Positions 22,626 to 34,300 of a stretch of DNA of 64,000 nucleotides are shown here, in pieces. This DNA comes from Brachycybe producta. Its lineage: Eukaryota > Arthropoda > Diplopoda > Playtdesmida > Andrognathidae. The notes under the pieces are model-generated. The model did no database searches. It was given only the letters and a program-made list of their open reading frames with translations, and was not told the DNA's origin. The position numbers and the translations under genes were made by a program. Numbering within the stretch: the first letter of the stretch is position 1; the number at the start of each line of letters is the position of its first letter. Location: NCBI GenBank assembly GCA_036925085.1, contig JAUPFP010000036.1, forward strand, positions 248,001 to 312,000, written 5' to 3'.

Positions 22626-25600
22626 ATAAATATCCTAGCTCTAATTTTATCAATATATTAGATATAAAATAATAAAATACGCCATTTTTTTTAAAAAAAA
22701 GGTTATGATCTGAAATTGGAGCATTTTACAGATAGGAAGAAGAAAAAACCTTTCATAACTTTCTTTTGATTTCAATTTGAAATGGGCTAAACTAGGGCCT
22801 AAGGGGAAGACCGAGAGAGAGAGAGGGTGAACTGGTCTAAAGATAAGATAACCCTCCATCCGACCCCCTAGAAATAACCCAACAGATATTTGCTCATTGT
22901 GTTAAGTAGGTCTTATTACTGTATTTGTAAACTGGTTATATACTTACTGTCTATAATAATATATATACTGTACTGTGTATATGATGCTTAATACTGATAA
23001 TAATAAGAATCACTATATGAAACAACTAATTGTATATTTTGTAAGCTACCGTTGAATTTGTAAGACTACAATTTATTGGGTTGTTATTCACATGGTTACA
23101 GTACTTTGCATATATAGTTAATATTAAAATATATAATATAGGCTATTGAGGCGTGGATTTGAACTTCAAGTAGCCTCTCCCCCCCCCCCCTCCCCCTCCA
23201 ACTTTGAATGTAATCTTGACTTTTAGATCAAGATAAACAAAGATTATATTAGAAACTAATTATGGGTAGTGGTGGCAATGGTGGTTACTGGTTAATAGTG
23301 GTTATCAAACGTATCCCTATATGTGTGGCTACTAAAAAATAAGTTATTTTTCTACTTTAAATGGCAGCTTCCAACTTTAATAACAAAAAAGGTAATATTT
23401 TTTATATATGACCCTAATCTGAGTCGGACAATGAGTGGCCAATGGCCAGAGGAAAATATAACTTGTAATTTTCATGAGTTCAGGTGATGATGATGATGAT
23501 GATGATGGATTAGTAAGAGAATAGAATGGATGGATGATTTATCATATTGGGAACAATTTTGTGTTTCTTGAATTATTAGCTACTTCTTTTGATTATTGAC
23601 AATTTTAAAATTTGAGCAACTGAACACGATTGACTGACCATCATCATTCCCCATTTCACATTGTTATCACAAGTTAACTTAAATTTATGCATAATTAATT
23701 ATTTAATGTGAGACATTCGATAACGTGGAAATAAAATCTTTTAGGTTGAATGAATCGAGACATAAAAAAGTGTAAAATTCACTGTTCCTGAACGTACATA
23801 ATTATATATTATATATATACAGTATGTGTGGTGTATTATTATAATAAAAGATGCGAAGAAAATGATGATTTCAATGTGATATTGTCTTATTTTTTTGAAA
23901 ATTATATACTTTTATTTATGCAACACTTGCATAAATAATGTTGTTGTTGTTGTTGTTGTTGTTGTTTTTGCTGTTATTCCGGATGTTAGGTTTAAAAGTG
24001 TGTTTGTATAAGGAGGGGAGTGGACATTGGTCAGTCAGGTTAAAATGTTTAACTTTTTGGAATTGAAATCCACTTGGTCAGTTCAATCAAATTGTCTACA
24101 TTATGTTTCTAGCCTTTAAGCGATTAACAATGTACTGTTTTTCTATTGTTTAACTACATCTTGGTCCTGTTTTATATTCTTAAAAATAGTAATTTGTATG
24201 CAACATTTTGAACTCAAATCAACTAACTGTCAATTGAGACAAAAAAAGAGAAGATTAATATTATATTAGACACTTTTTTCGATGTTAAAACAATTTAATC
24301 TTCAAAGTAAATCATTACAATCACTATTTACATGGGTTTTGTCAATGTATTTCGCATGCTACAATTATATTCTTGTTATTCTGCCACGGGCTTTCTCAGC
24401 TGCTTGCAGAGTAATTATTCCAATTTGGAAATTCAAATACATCAGTGAAAAACAAATTACATTTAGTTATGTACAATATTTTAAAAAGTAATTAACTGCA
24501 ATTATTCATTTTTGCCAAAGTATTTGAATTACTTTTCAAGTTTTCAATTACAAATCATATGTTAGGGAAAGAGGTGGGGCATCACCAAATACAACAAAAT
24601 AAATTACAAAATCGATAATTACAAAAATAATTGACAAACGTCTTGGTTTTGACCATGCATTTTGCAGGCTGCAATTGGACTCCAAAATCTCCTTAAATTC
24701 AAATCAGGATTAGTTAACTCAGATTTGGAGTAGTTTGTGAAAATGTTGTTTAAGTTTAAAAAAACAAAACTAATTTAAAGACTAATTGAAAAGTTAATTA
24801 ATACACATTAAAACATTTGAAAAAGTAATGTGGTAATTTACTAATTACGTAACAATCGCAAAAATGGATAACACGAAATATAATTTCGGTCCGGTCCTTT
24901 TAATACGAAAAAATATACCGGTCGCTTCTATTTCGTGTTAAACGGTTTCTATGTTAATTATAATAAATCATTATTTTAGGCTAATTACTTTCCAACACTG
25001 CGTATTTTTATATGACACTTATTTTAGCTGCAAATTTGGTTATTTTTTTTTTACAAAATTTAACTAATAATTTTGAATAGAACCGTGACTGACTTAAATT
25101 TGGTTCACAATTGGTCAAAAAAATATTCTTGAAATTTTTTATCTGTAAAATTTCTTGGAAGTGTTTTCTATCAAAAATTGTTTTAGCTGATGATGCAAAT
25201 AAAGTGAAATTTCTCAGGGAAGTTGTTTAAGGTGGCTTAAAAAACGGTTCTCAAGTGGCAAAATACACTTGAGAGGGAAAAAAAGAAACACCACGTGTGT
25301 CTTTGTAGTTTTATTTTACAAAAATATAATGTCCACCACACACACACACACACACTCACATGACCTCAAACAATATTCTGTTTTAATGGTTGTAATATTA
25401 CAACAAGCATTTTTTCTCAATTGTGTAAAATGTGTTTAGGTCATGAAAATCTGTTATGTTTTCTAACTGTGAGAGCTGCTCAGTTTGACAAGAGAAGAGG
25501 GGCCGGATACAAGTTTAAAGTTTTAACTTAAAATTCTTTGAAATACTTTAATGTTTCTTCTATAAGTGACCACAAACAACCAGGATCCATGTCAGTTCAC

Positions 25601-25897
25601 CGTTGTTGTTGTTGGTTTTTGCTTATTTTCAGGCAAGACACACCTTTTAATTCTCTATATAAATCTCTTCTCACTTTGGTTTTACAACTGCATTCTTACT
25701 TTATCCATACTGTGTCTCTTTACAAAAGGATTTATAACTTTTAGAAAATACTGTTACAATAATGTTATACCAAATACTCGTTTTATACAGTATACCATTA
25801 TTGAAGTGACATAAATTTCAATTTGATATATTTGTTAACACAGTTCAGTGACAGTCTGGTTTTTAGATTTAATAAGCAACATTAATTAATTCAAACT
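22626..25897. other. Non-coding stretch with microsatellites
   Basis: C-rich tract 23178-23203, (GAT)n 23487-23508, (TTG)n 23939-23966, (CA)n about 25337-25353. TTTAAGGTGGCTTAAAA at 25228 looks like an isolated terminus of a TTAA element. No exon recognised. Confidence 0.5.
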
Positions 25898-26230
25898 TTC
25901 AGTGTTTTAGAAACTAGAAGGATAACTGAATCACTTAATTACTTAATCACTTAATTTTCGTGTTAATATCTTTTAAAATAAACTTTTTATTACGATGATA
26001 TCTTTCAAAATTAGCTTTTTATGCCAGTTTGAACATGACACAACTTTACATTGAAGACATTTTTTTTATTTTTGTATTTAGTACGTTCATTTCGAGAAAT
26101 AGCAACATGCAAATATTACTTTTAACTGTTATTTAGCTGTCTGTTCTAGTTTTTAACACATTTTCAATTTCTTCTTAATGTTACTCTTCAGAAAGAATAG
26201 ATTTAAAAAAAATCAGCTGTTCAGAAAACA
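25898..26230. repeat. Element A copy
   Basis: AGTGTTTTAGAAACTAGAAG, a local duplication of AATCACTTAA, TTTTAAAATAAAC, GCCAGTTTGAACATGACACA, then GTCTGTTCTAGTTTTTAACA. Confidence 0.75.
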
Positions 26231-26237
26231 TCTTTAG

Positions 26238-26394
26238 GCCTTGTTTCCACTGGCACTAAAATTTGAACTGGTGAAAAATAGAACAAACGTGGCCCCGTCT
26301 ATTATAGTGAATAGGCGAGGGTCACGTTTAGTCTATTTTTCACTAGTTGTAATTTTCAAAGAGTTCAAAATTTCACCCCCAATGGAAACAAGGC
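26238..26394. mobile_element. Inverted-repeat element with GCCTTGTTTCCA ends
   Basis: GCCTTGTTTCCACTGGCAC and the opposite end CCAATGGAAACAAGGC are inverted. ACTGGTGAAAAATAGA mirrors TCTATTTTTCACTAGT and ACGTGGCC mirrors GGTCACGT. Flanked by TTTAG on both sides (26233-26237, 26395-26399). About 157 bp. Confidence 0.65.
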
Positions 26395-26419
26395 TTTAGA
26401 AGGCAAATTTCAAACTTTA

Positions 26420-26700
26420 TTAGGAAGTACAGAATAGCAGAAGGTTGTGTTAAAAATATTTTCATGATGATATATTTGAAAATAAACTATAATTATTAAT
26501 TACGTTATAATTTTTACGACGGAAATTTGAAAATTATTTTTCACTAAATATAAAATGCAAAACTAAAAAATCTTAAAATTTGATCATCTTCAAGTGTTGT
26601 CGTCCATCAAACGTTTATTTTAAAAGATATATGGAGATAATTTTAACTTATCTGTCAACTATTCTAGTTCCAGTACCTAAATAAATTCTGAATTATTTTC
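26420..26700. repeat. Element A copy, degenerate
   Basis: TATTTTCATGATGATATATT, AAAATAAAC, ACGTTTATTTTAAAAGATAT and AACTATTCTAGTTCC. Ends not identifiable. Confidence 0.5.
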
Positions 26701-27599
26701 AAAATAGTTTCTGTAAAAAACAAGAAGTTTACGTTCATTTTATGTACTTAATAAAAATGATTATTGCTTAACTTTCTCCAATTCTAAGTAGGAAGAAATA
26801 ATTAATTCCATTCCAAGTTAAGTTTGTTTTCAATTTTATTATAGGAAAACATTGTTGAAATATAATAAAAATAAATCTTTTGTTTTACACATTAAATGTT
26901 GACAAATGGTTAAATGAAAGTTTGCCAGACTTTTTTTATTGACACATTTTTTTCTTCTTCCCACACTTTGTTCGTTTAAACAACGTTTCCTAATTATAAA
27001 TAACACCTCGAGTTAAATATTTCAATGTTGTAGTTTTTATTGTGATTTGTAATAACGACTTGTGTAATTAGAAATGTGTTTCTGATGAGAATAATAACCC
27101 GATGAAAGTCAATCACTTGGAAGGATTTTCGAAGGAAGGAATGTGTCCAGACCCGGGGTAGCATACCCCCCCTATGCAAAGTTAGCAGCTGTCAACTGCA
27201 ATAAGTGAATAAGGGGCACATTTTATGTGTCGTGTCCTCCTTTGAAATTTACATTCTTTTTTTCCTATTTTTAACTACAAGGATTCTTCGTTGTCCTCAT
27301 CCTCCTCATCCTCCTCCTCTTCTTCTTCACTTTTTAAAAAGTCAAAAATAACCGTTTATGGCCTCCGTTAAAATGTTTGACGTCAAAAACCTAAAATGAA
27401 ATCTGAAATTTTCTGTGTTCTGAACATTTCTGTCTGTCTGTTTCTTGAATGGCTTTTCGCAACTAAACTGTTTTCTCAAATGTGGTAATAATTTTTGATA
27501 AAACATTTATACAATTTCCAAAATAAGGCAGAATTATTCATTTATTTTAATATTTGTTACTTAGATATAAAAAACTCATGTTTGGATTATAATTATTGC

Positions 27600-27805
27600 T
27601 ATTATTCTAGAAACTAGAATAGTAAATGATGCATGATACAATTTTTTCATGATGATATTTTTTAAAATAACTTTTTTTATGTGCTTTTGATAAGTGTTTT
27701 TTTCTTTCTTTCTGCATCAGTATTTTATGAAAATGACATGAAATCATTTTTTTAAAATCAACCGTTACTATTCTAGTTTTTAAATAATGAATTTTTTGAA
27801 CGTTT
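27600..27805. repeat. Element A copy, degenerate
   Basis: ATTCTAGAAACTAGAATAG, TTCATGATGATATTTTTTAA, then TTACTATTCTAGTTTTTAAA. Outer ends absent. Confidence 0.6.
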
Positions 27806-27896
27806 CTAGTGAAAAAAAAATGTTTACGCAAAGAATGTCAAAATTGTGAGAAATTTGTGGTCAGTTTCCGGATTTTTATTTTCCACAGCCCACACA

Positions 27897-28255
27897 TTAA
27901 GGCGGTTTTATAGGGTAAACGCTCTTTGAACTCTGATGACACTGTCTTTCAAGTGCAAAATGAATTTGATTTTGAAACTAGAAGGGTAATTCAATCACTT
28001 AATGGTATTTTATTTTAAAATCAGCCTTTTATATCAGTTTTAAAAAGATCCTTATTTTAAACAGGCGATATGTTTTTTTTTTATTTTTGTCTTTAAAAAG
28101 TTTTGTTTTGAAAAGATAATCAACATGAAAATACCCTTAAGTGATTGAATTTAAGCTACTACCCTTTCTAGTTTCTAACATTCTTCCAAGTTCTCCTTAG
28201 TGTCGCTCTTCTGCAACTTCATAAAATAACCAGAAGTTAAAATAATCAGCTGTTC
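27897..28255. repeat. Element A copy just upstream of the first large exon
   Basis: ATTAAGGCGGTTTTATAGGG, GAACTCTGATGACAC, TTTGAAACTAGAAGGG, AACATGAAAATACCCTTAAG and CCCTTTCTAGTTTCTAAC. Ends about 75 bp before the acceptor at 28331. Confidence 0.8.
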
Positions 28256-28331
28256 ATATTTATTTAAATAAAGTACGTAATGGACGATTCGATTATTATT
28301 GACTTATTTGTCTTTTTTTTTCAATTCTTAG

Positions 28332-31300
28332 AAATGCTGCTGAATTCATCTGATTTATGGACGTCATCGAAACGTCAAAGTCTGAATGGCGTTGAGAAAC
28401 GGTGTGCCGGTGCCACAAGGACAGGACCAGTCGTCGAGGGTCAACACTTCAATGAAAAAAAATTCCTACGATATTACAATAGCTAAACAGAAATCGTTAA
28501 GTTTACCGAACCAGACCAAAGCGCCTTCAAACAAACCTTCATCCACAATGTCCGGTGTGGAAGTGAACCCTCGAAGGTCCACTAAGGGTGGGGGTGGCGG
28601 CGGTGACCACTCCAATCCTTCCAGTAAATCTACTTCCAAAGGTGGTGGTGGTCGTTTTCGTTTTTTTTGGAAGTCAAAAGATAAACGTCGTTATCAGAAC
28701 GAAGAAGATTCCGAGAGTTTGTCTTCGTCGTTATCGTCATCTCCGCGTAACTCACCACTGCCACCACCTCGAAGTGGATCCCTCAGTTATAACAAAAAGA
28801 ATGGAAAATGTGACAATTCTGATTCGTTGGATGGAGGATTTCGATCACCAGTTTGTGTGACAAACGGTGAGCGTGATAACGGTAACGGTCGTTTGACACA
28901 GTCTTCTAGAGACTTACGAGAGAGAAAAGGAAATGGAACTTTGTCCAAATTTGATTTTTTTGCCTCTTGTAAGAGAACTCCCAGCTTGAGAGATTCTTTG
29001 GACGTTTTAGTACGAAAAGGTCGTAAGGAGGCTTTGAAGGCCCGTGTCGAAGCTCAAAGAGAACAACAACGAGAAGACAGTTCGTCGGAAGACGAAGAAC
29101 AATGGCAGAGGTTGAAAAGGTACCACAGTGACGAGGCGTTGCATTCAACCGACGGAAACTCGTCCAGAGACAAACGTCTTCTAAATGCTCGTACAGAACG
29201 TTACTACAAAAGAAGAACTCGAGATGACGATTCGGATAGGTCACTACGAGGAAGTTCTTTGGGCTCAAACGTTGGTTTAATTTCTCAGTCGAGGTCAGTA
29301 AGTCCAAGTCCAAGATCTTGGACATCACCGTATCATCAAAATGGCCGAATTCCGAGCCGACCATCGACTGCGCCACTTTCGATTCATATTGGCAAATTTC
29401 CAGCTGTCTCTTCGAGACAGTTCGAAGACAATGGAGAAACAGTTAACGGTCGTCTTCCGATTAGAAAAACAAGTGTGGACAACACTTCATCTTCGAGAGC
29501 TCCAACACCTCCACCGAGATCATCAAAATACTTAAATGTCGTCGACAATGGTAGAAATCAACGACCACAATCGTATTCTTTCGAAAGCTACTCCATTCCT
29601 TCGAAGACGACGATGCCTTCCAAAGTTATCGGAAATAGAGGCGATTTCGAAGATGTTTCGAATGTTCCGATGCAACAGACAAACGGTGTTGGCGGCGGTT
29701 CGAGACCGTTATCTTTTACGGCTTCGACTTCTGTCGTTTATAACCACCACACTGTTCGTAACAATATGAATAATAAGATCGGTGGCTATGGTGGCGGGCA
29801 GTCATTGTGTCCACCAATCGATGGAATGAACGCTGTACAAAATAGCGATTCATCCGTTTATATGAGTGACTCACAGATGTCCAACAATTGTAAGACAATG
29901 AGAAGATGTTCAGTACAGTTGGATGATCTGAGATATTCTTCGAAACAAGTACGAAACAGAAATTTCAACGGTGTTTCAGAACAGTGGCCATTACATCATC
30001 ATCAGCCGTTGACATCTGAGAATTTATCTTCGATGGCCACTAGACCACCACCGTCACCAGCTAAACACAATGATGCGGCGCCGATCACTTTCAACTTCTC
30101 GACATCCAAAGGATCCAATCAGATTGGTCAGATTCGTCCATTGTCGCTTGTTTTTGACAGTTCCAATTCGGCCAGTTCGGCTCAAAGTTCTAAACTTTGG
30201 ACAACATCTTCTAAAAATGTATCGTCACCACCCGTTCCACCTACGAGGAAACATTTTCGGCAGACTCAGTCTACCGATTTGGAATCTATCGGTCAACGTT
30301 TGGACAAAATGACCAGAAATACGAATAAAACCGCAAATCAGACAGACAATCTCGAAAATGCGTTATTGGAATTAGAAAAAATATACGAAAGTATGAAAAA
30401 CGAAGATGACGAAGATGAAAACAACGAAATGGACGTTACGAAGATAAGGAAGAGACTCGAGAATTTGCCATCGAAGACGAGTTCTGTAGCTGGGAGTCGA
30501 GAATCTGTTGTTTTTAACGAAGAAGAAGATCCGAATCGATCAAAAGAGCCGTCAAAATACAACGAACGGAAGTTGCTACTTCCATCTTCTTCGATGTCAC
30601 CGTCATTATCCATCGATAATCTTCCGATAACAAAGAACGGACCAGCCTCGGAGCCCGATACCGTTCTGGACGATTTGGCATTTCGTAACATTCGTGATGC
30701 GAATCTTCAGAAGGTGGTCGAACCTCAACCTCCATTCGGTATTCCGCTCGGACCCATTAGTCAGGCGGCACCCAGTGATTATCTACATGCCAAAGTCAAA
30801 GATTTATCTCGGCCTAAAATGCGGCGCCGTTTCACTCCCGATGTCGTACAAGACGATCTTGCTTATCGTAACCTTCGTAAAGACAAGAACTACGTAAATA
30901 CGGCCGGAATCGGACGTCCGAACTTCGAAGAACTAGATAGTATCGTGAATACGGATCTACTTCAGACTGCCATCGACAGGAAGAAGTACCGTGCTTCTCG
31001 TTCTCAATCCATCCACGGAGAAGGACAGACATCTGGGAACGGTAGCACGATGGCCGTACAAGACACTCGAAAGTATGAAACTTCAGACAAATCTCAGAGT
31101 TTAACGGATTTGTCGAAGATGTTGGATGAGATGTCCATGAATGCTGACGAGGAACAGAAAACGATCGAGACCCGAGAAAACGTTCCACTCGTAAGTGCAA
31201 AGGGGCTGGGAAAATACAAGAGGCATTCTTTGGCAGCTAATTTTACGGGATCGGGTATCAATCGCCAGCTTGGTACGGATAACTCCGGTTCTAGTACGGA

Positions 31301-34300
31301 TACGTTGACGGATCATCGTACTCCGTACATTAGTCGAAGGCCGATCGATGGAGACCGTCCCGTTTCGAGTGACATCTGGCAAGTACGTGTCACTCTGGGA
31401 GGAGGAACGCAACCACAACCACAAGAGGCGGCCACGATCTCGGATCATCATAACCATCCGGTGAAAATTCAGAGTAAACCGGCCGACAGCCGACACCTTC
31501 TAAAACCAATTCCGATCAAGAAGACTCCTTACGGAAAGGAACCGAACTGCGGAACGGTTCTTCAGTGTGAGACTACGACAAATAAGGGACTTCCGATTGA
31601 TGAGGGACAGTTGGATGATCTTTTGGACTGTTTGGCACGGGGGACCGCATTACGTAACAACGATAAGGAGGAAGAGGACGAAGAGTCGTTTGGTAGCGTA
31701 ATTACGGATTGTGACACGGGTGAGATGTCAGTTCGCTTGATGCTTCCGGGTCTAAAACCGTCTTCTCTGAAAGCCGTTCAGAGTCCAGATGAAAATGCTG
31801 GCGACAGAGGTAAGATAGAAGTTTCTAATTTCTCAAAATACATTGCAATAAAAAATGATTTAAACACATTATGTGATTTTAATAAAATAAAAACGGTTCG
31901 TTTCAAAGAAGAAGAAAAACAATCCAATTTTAATTATTTTTTTTTTAAAAAAAGGTCGAAATTAAATTTTAATTTTAAAATTCCAAATTTAATTCTAATT
32001 TTTTTAGTTAAAATATTCTAATTTTGATAATTCGTTAAAATAAATTTCTTTGAAAATAATTTGGATATCTTTAAAGTGTTTTTAGTGACTAGGAGGGTAG
32101 TTGAATGACTTAAGAGAATTTTCATGTTGATTTATTTTAAAATAATTGCCCTTGCAATTTTTTATCTTTAAAAAGTGTATTTTGAAAGATATATCAAACA
32201 TGAAAATATACTATTAAAGTGATACACAGCTACCCTTCTAGTTTCTAACACACTTTCAACCTTCAACCACCTTCTTCTGAAACTGCAATATAACCAGAGA
32301 GTTCCAAAAGTTCATAAAACATTTTAACATAAAAAATGAGAAATAATTTATCTCACTTAAAACATTTTTAAAAGCCCCCCCCCCTTTTTTTTTCCTCTTT
32401 CAAGAATTGATATAAAATTAATATTTGAATTTGGCGCCCCTTTTTCTATTGACAATTGTTAGCCACAGATGTCGCCACTGTTTCAGTAAAAAAAATCAGA
32501 AAATGTCTTACAAAAAAGGGACGCATTCCACGGTAGGTCAAGCAAGCAGGAGTGCCCTCAAAAGAGGCGACAAATAATTAATGCGCATGCGCCACCCATG
32601 TCCCCTTCCAAACCTGTACACACAGGTACATTGCAACTAACAGATGGCGCTATCTGATTTTCCGATTCTACTGTATATTCTGCAGGATATTAGTCTGCAA
32701 GATATAAATATAAAGGTAGCTCAACTACTATATTAGAGAAAATCTTCGTACGTGAGTGAGATTTTAATTGTCTTCGAAGTTCTTTTTGTTCAGCTATTTG
32801 CTTTCTCATATTTATATTTTATAAAGAGAACTGTGAATGTTTTTAAAAGCCATGCATTATTTTTGTATATAAAGTTTGTTTTGAAACTGGAAGGGAATTT
32901 AGCTCTAAATGGAGGTGACGCCATCTATGGGCACAGATATGAAATATTATTTGTTTTGACCTATCCCTACGGTGGCCGAGAGGTGCAATCCTCTATATTT
33001 TAACTTGTATGTCAAACCATACAGAAAATGTATAAAAAATTACACACCCAACACCAGGTGGAGTGACTACTGAAAAAAAAATGTCTGCCGACTACTAGAT
33101 CAAAGACGCCGACGACACCTGCAGGAAAAAGCGAGTGAAGACCAGAAGAATCCAAGCAGCTTTGCTTAGGTTTCTATCGTATGTTCACATAAGCTCAATT
33201 AAAAAAAGCTAAGTTAGCAAGTGCTCGTTTGGTACAACTGTTGGATACACGCCTTTTGTGTATGTGATGTCTGACTGGGTTTAAGAGGTTCGAAACCCGG
33301 CTCATCTTCTCTCTTCTTCTTGAAAATTTAAACGAATTTTGAACGTAGGATACAATAACCAAAAGCAAATACAGGCAATTGTGCCCAGCGTTAGAATTTC
33401 TTTTGCTCCGCCCTTGTATGAACGTCATCAATTTCTAATTGGTTTGTTATTTGGTCTGATGTCACATACTCCGTCCTTTTCAATTTCTAATTGGTTTGTT
33501 ATTTGGTCTGACGTCATAAAAGGGTGGAGCAAAATAAATTCTAATGCTGGGCACAATTGCCTGTAAAGCTGATTGGATTGTTCTGATCTCCACTCGCCTG
33601 TCTTACAGGAGGGAAACACCTATTGAGTCTATTGTTGTTGCCGCCGTTTCTCCTTTTTCTTCTTCTTGTTGAATATTATTTTGTGTCTGATACAGAAATA
33701 GTATACAAATGATATGTGTTTTTTTGTCTACGGTGATACAAGTGATTTAAATGTAACACTAGAGAGTAAAATATTTCTAATCCTGAGAATCCTGAAAATT
33801 CCGGAATCCTGAAAACAAAAAATAAGAAGATAATGAAAAAGGGGTAAAATATAAACATTTTTATCTGTGGTTCAATGATCTTGAATTTTACACAATTCGC
33901 GAACTCGTGGGCTTTTTTTTTTAAAGGTTTCTTTTTCCATTTGCTTGATTTTTTTAATTAATTTTTTATTTTGAAAAATAATCCTGATCTTAAAAGATCA
34001 GGAGCTTCAGGAGGAGGAAGAGGAGGAGGAGGAACAAATTAATCAATATCTAAAATAAAAAAAAAGGGGAGAAGAGAATTAAGTCGCCACATTTTTGTCT
34101 GAATGCTCTGGTCAAGTATGCATGTGTGGGGGGATTACAGCTCACAATCTCAGTATGCCTGGACTCTTTCATTAAAGTGAAAATGTGTGATCTCGAATGA
34201 ATTTAGAATTTATCTACAACTCTTAACAATATGCTGCTGCAATCTTTTTCTTAGTTTTTGGAGAGTATAGTTGACCGGAGCATAAGTTTTAACGACAGCT

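Noticed and set aside
28906-29376. Antisense open frame over the large exon (also 30832-31496 and 30338-30691)
   Set aside because: Shadow of the coding strand; Ser/Arg-rich codons leave the opposite frame open. No splice context or recognisable protein.
31810-32021. Continuation of the large exon's reading frame for about 70 codons past the donor
   Set aside because: After GTAAGA the frame becomes Lys/Asn/Phe/Ile-rich low-complexity typical of intron. A retained-intron terminus is possible but has no support.
33210-33300. tRNA-like segment: 5-bp stem TACAC/GTGTA with 7-nt loop GCCTTTT, and GGTTCGAAACC box-B-like word; GTGGCCGAGAGG box-A-like at 32972
   Set aside because: The T stem does not pair beyond 2 bp, position 33 is not U, and the box A word is 300 bp away. 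Perhaps a decayed SINE, but a covariance-model search would be needed.
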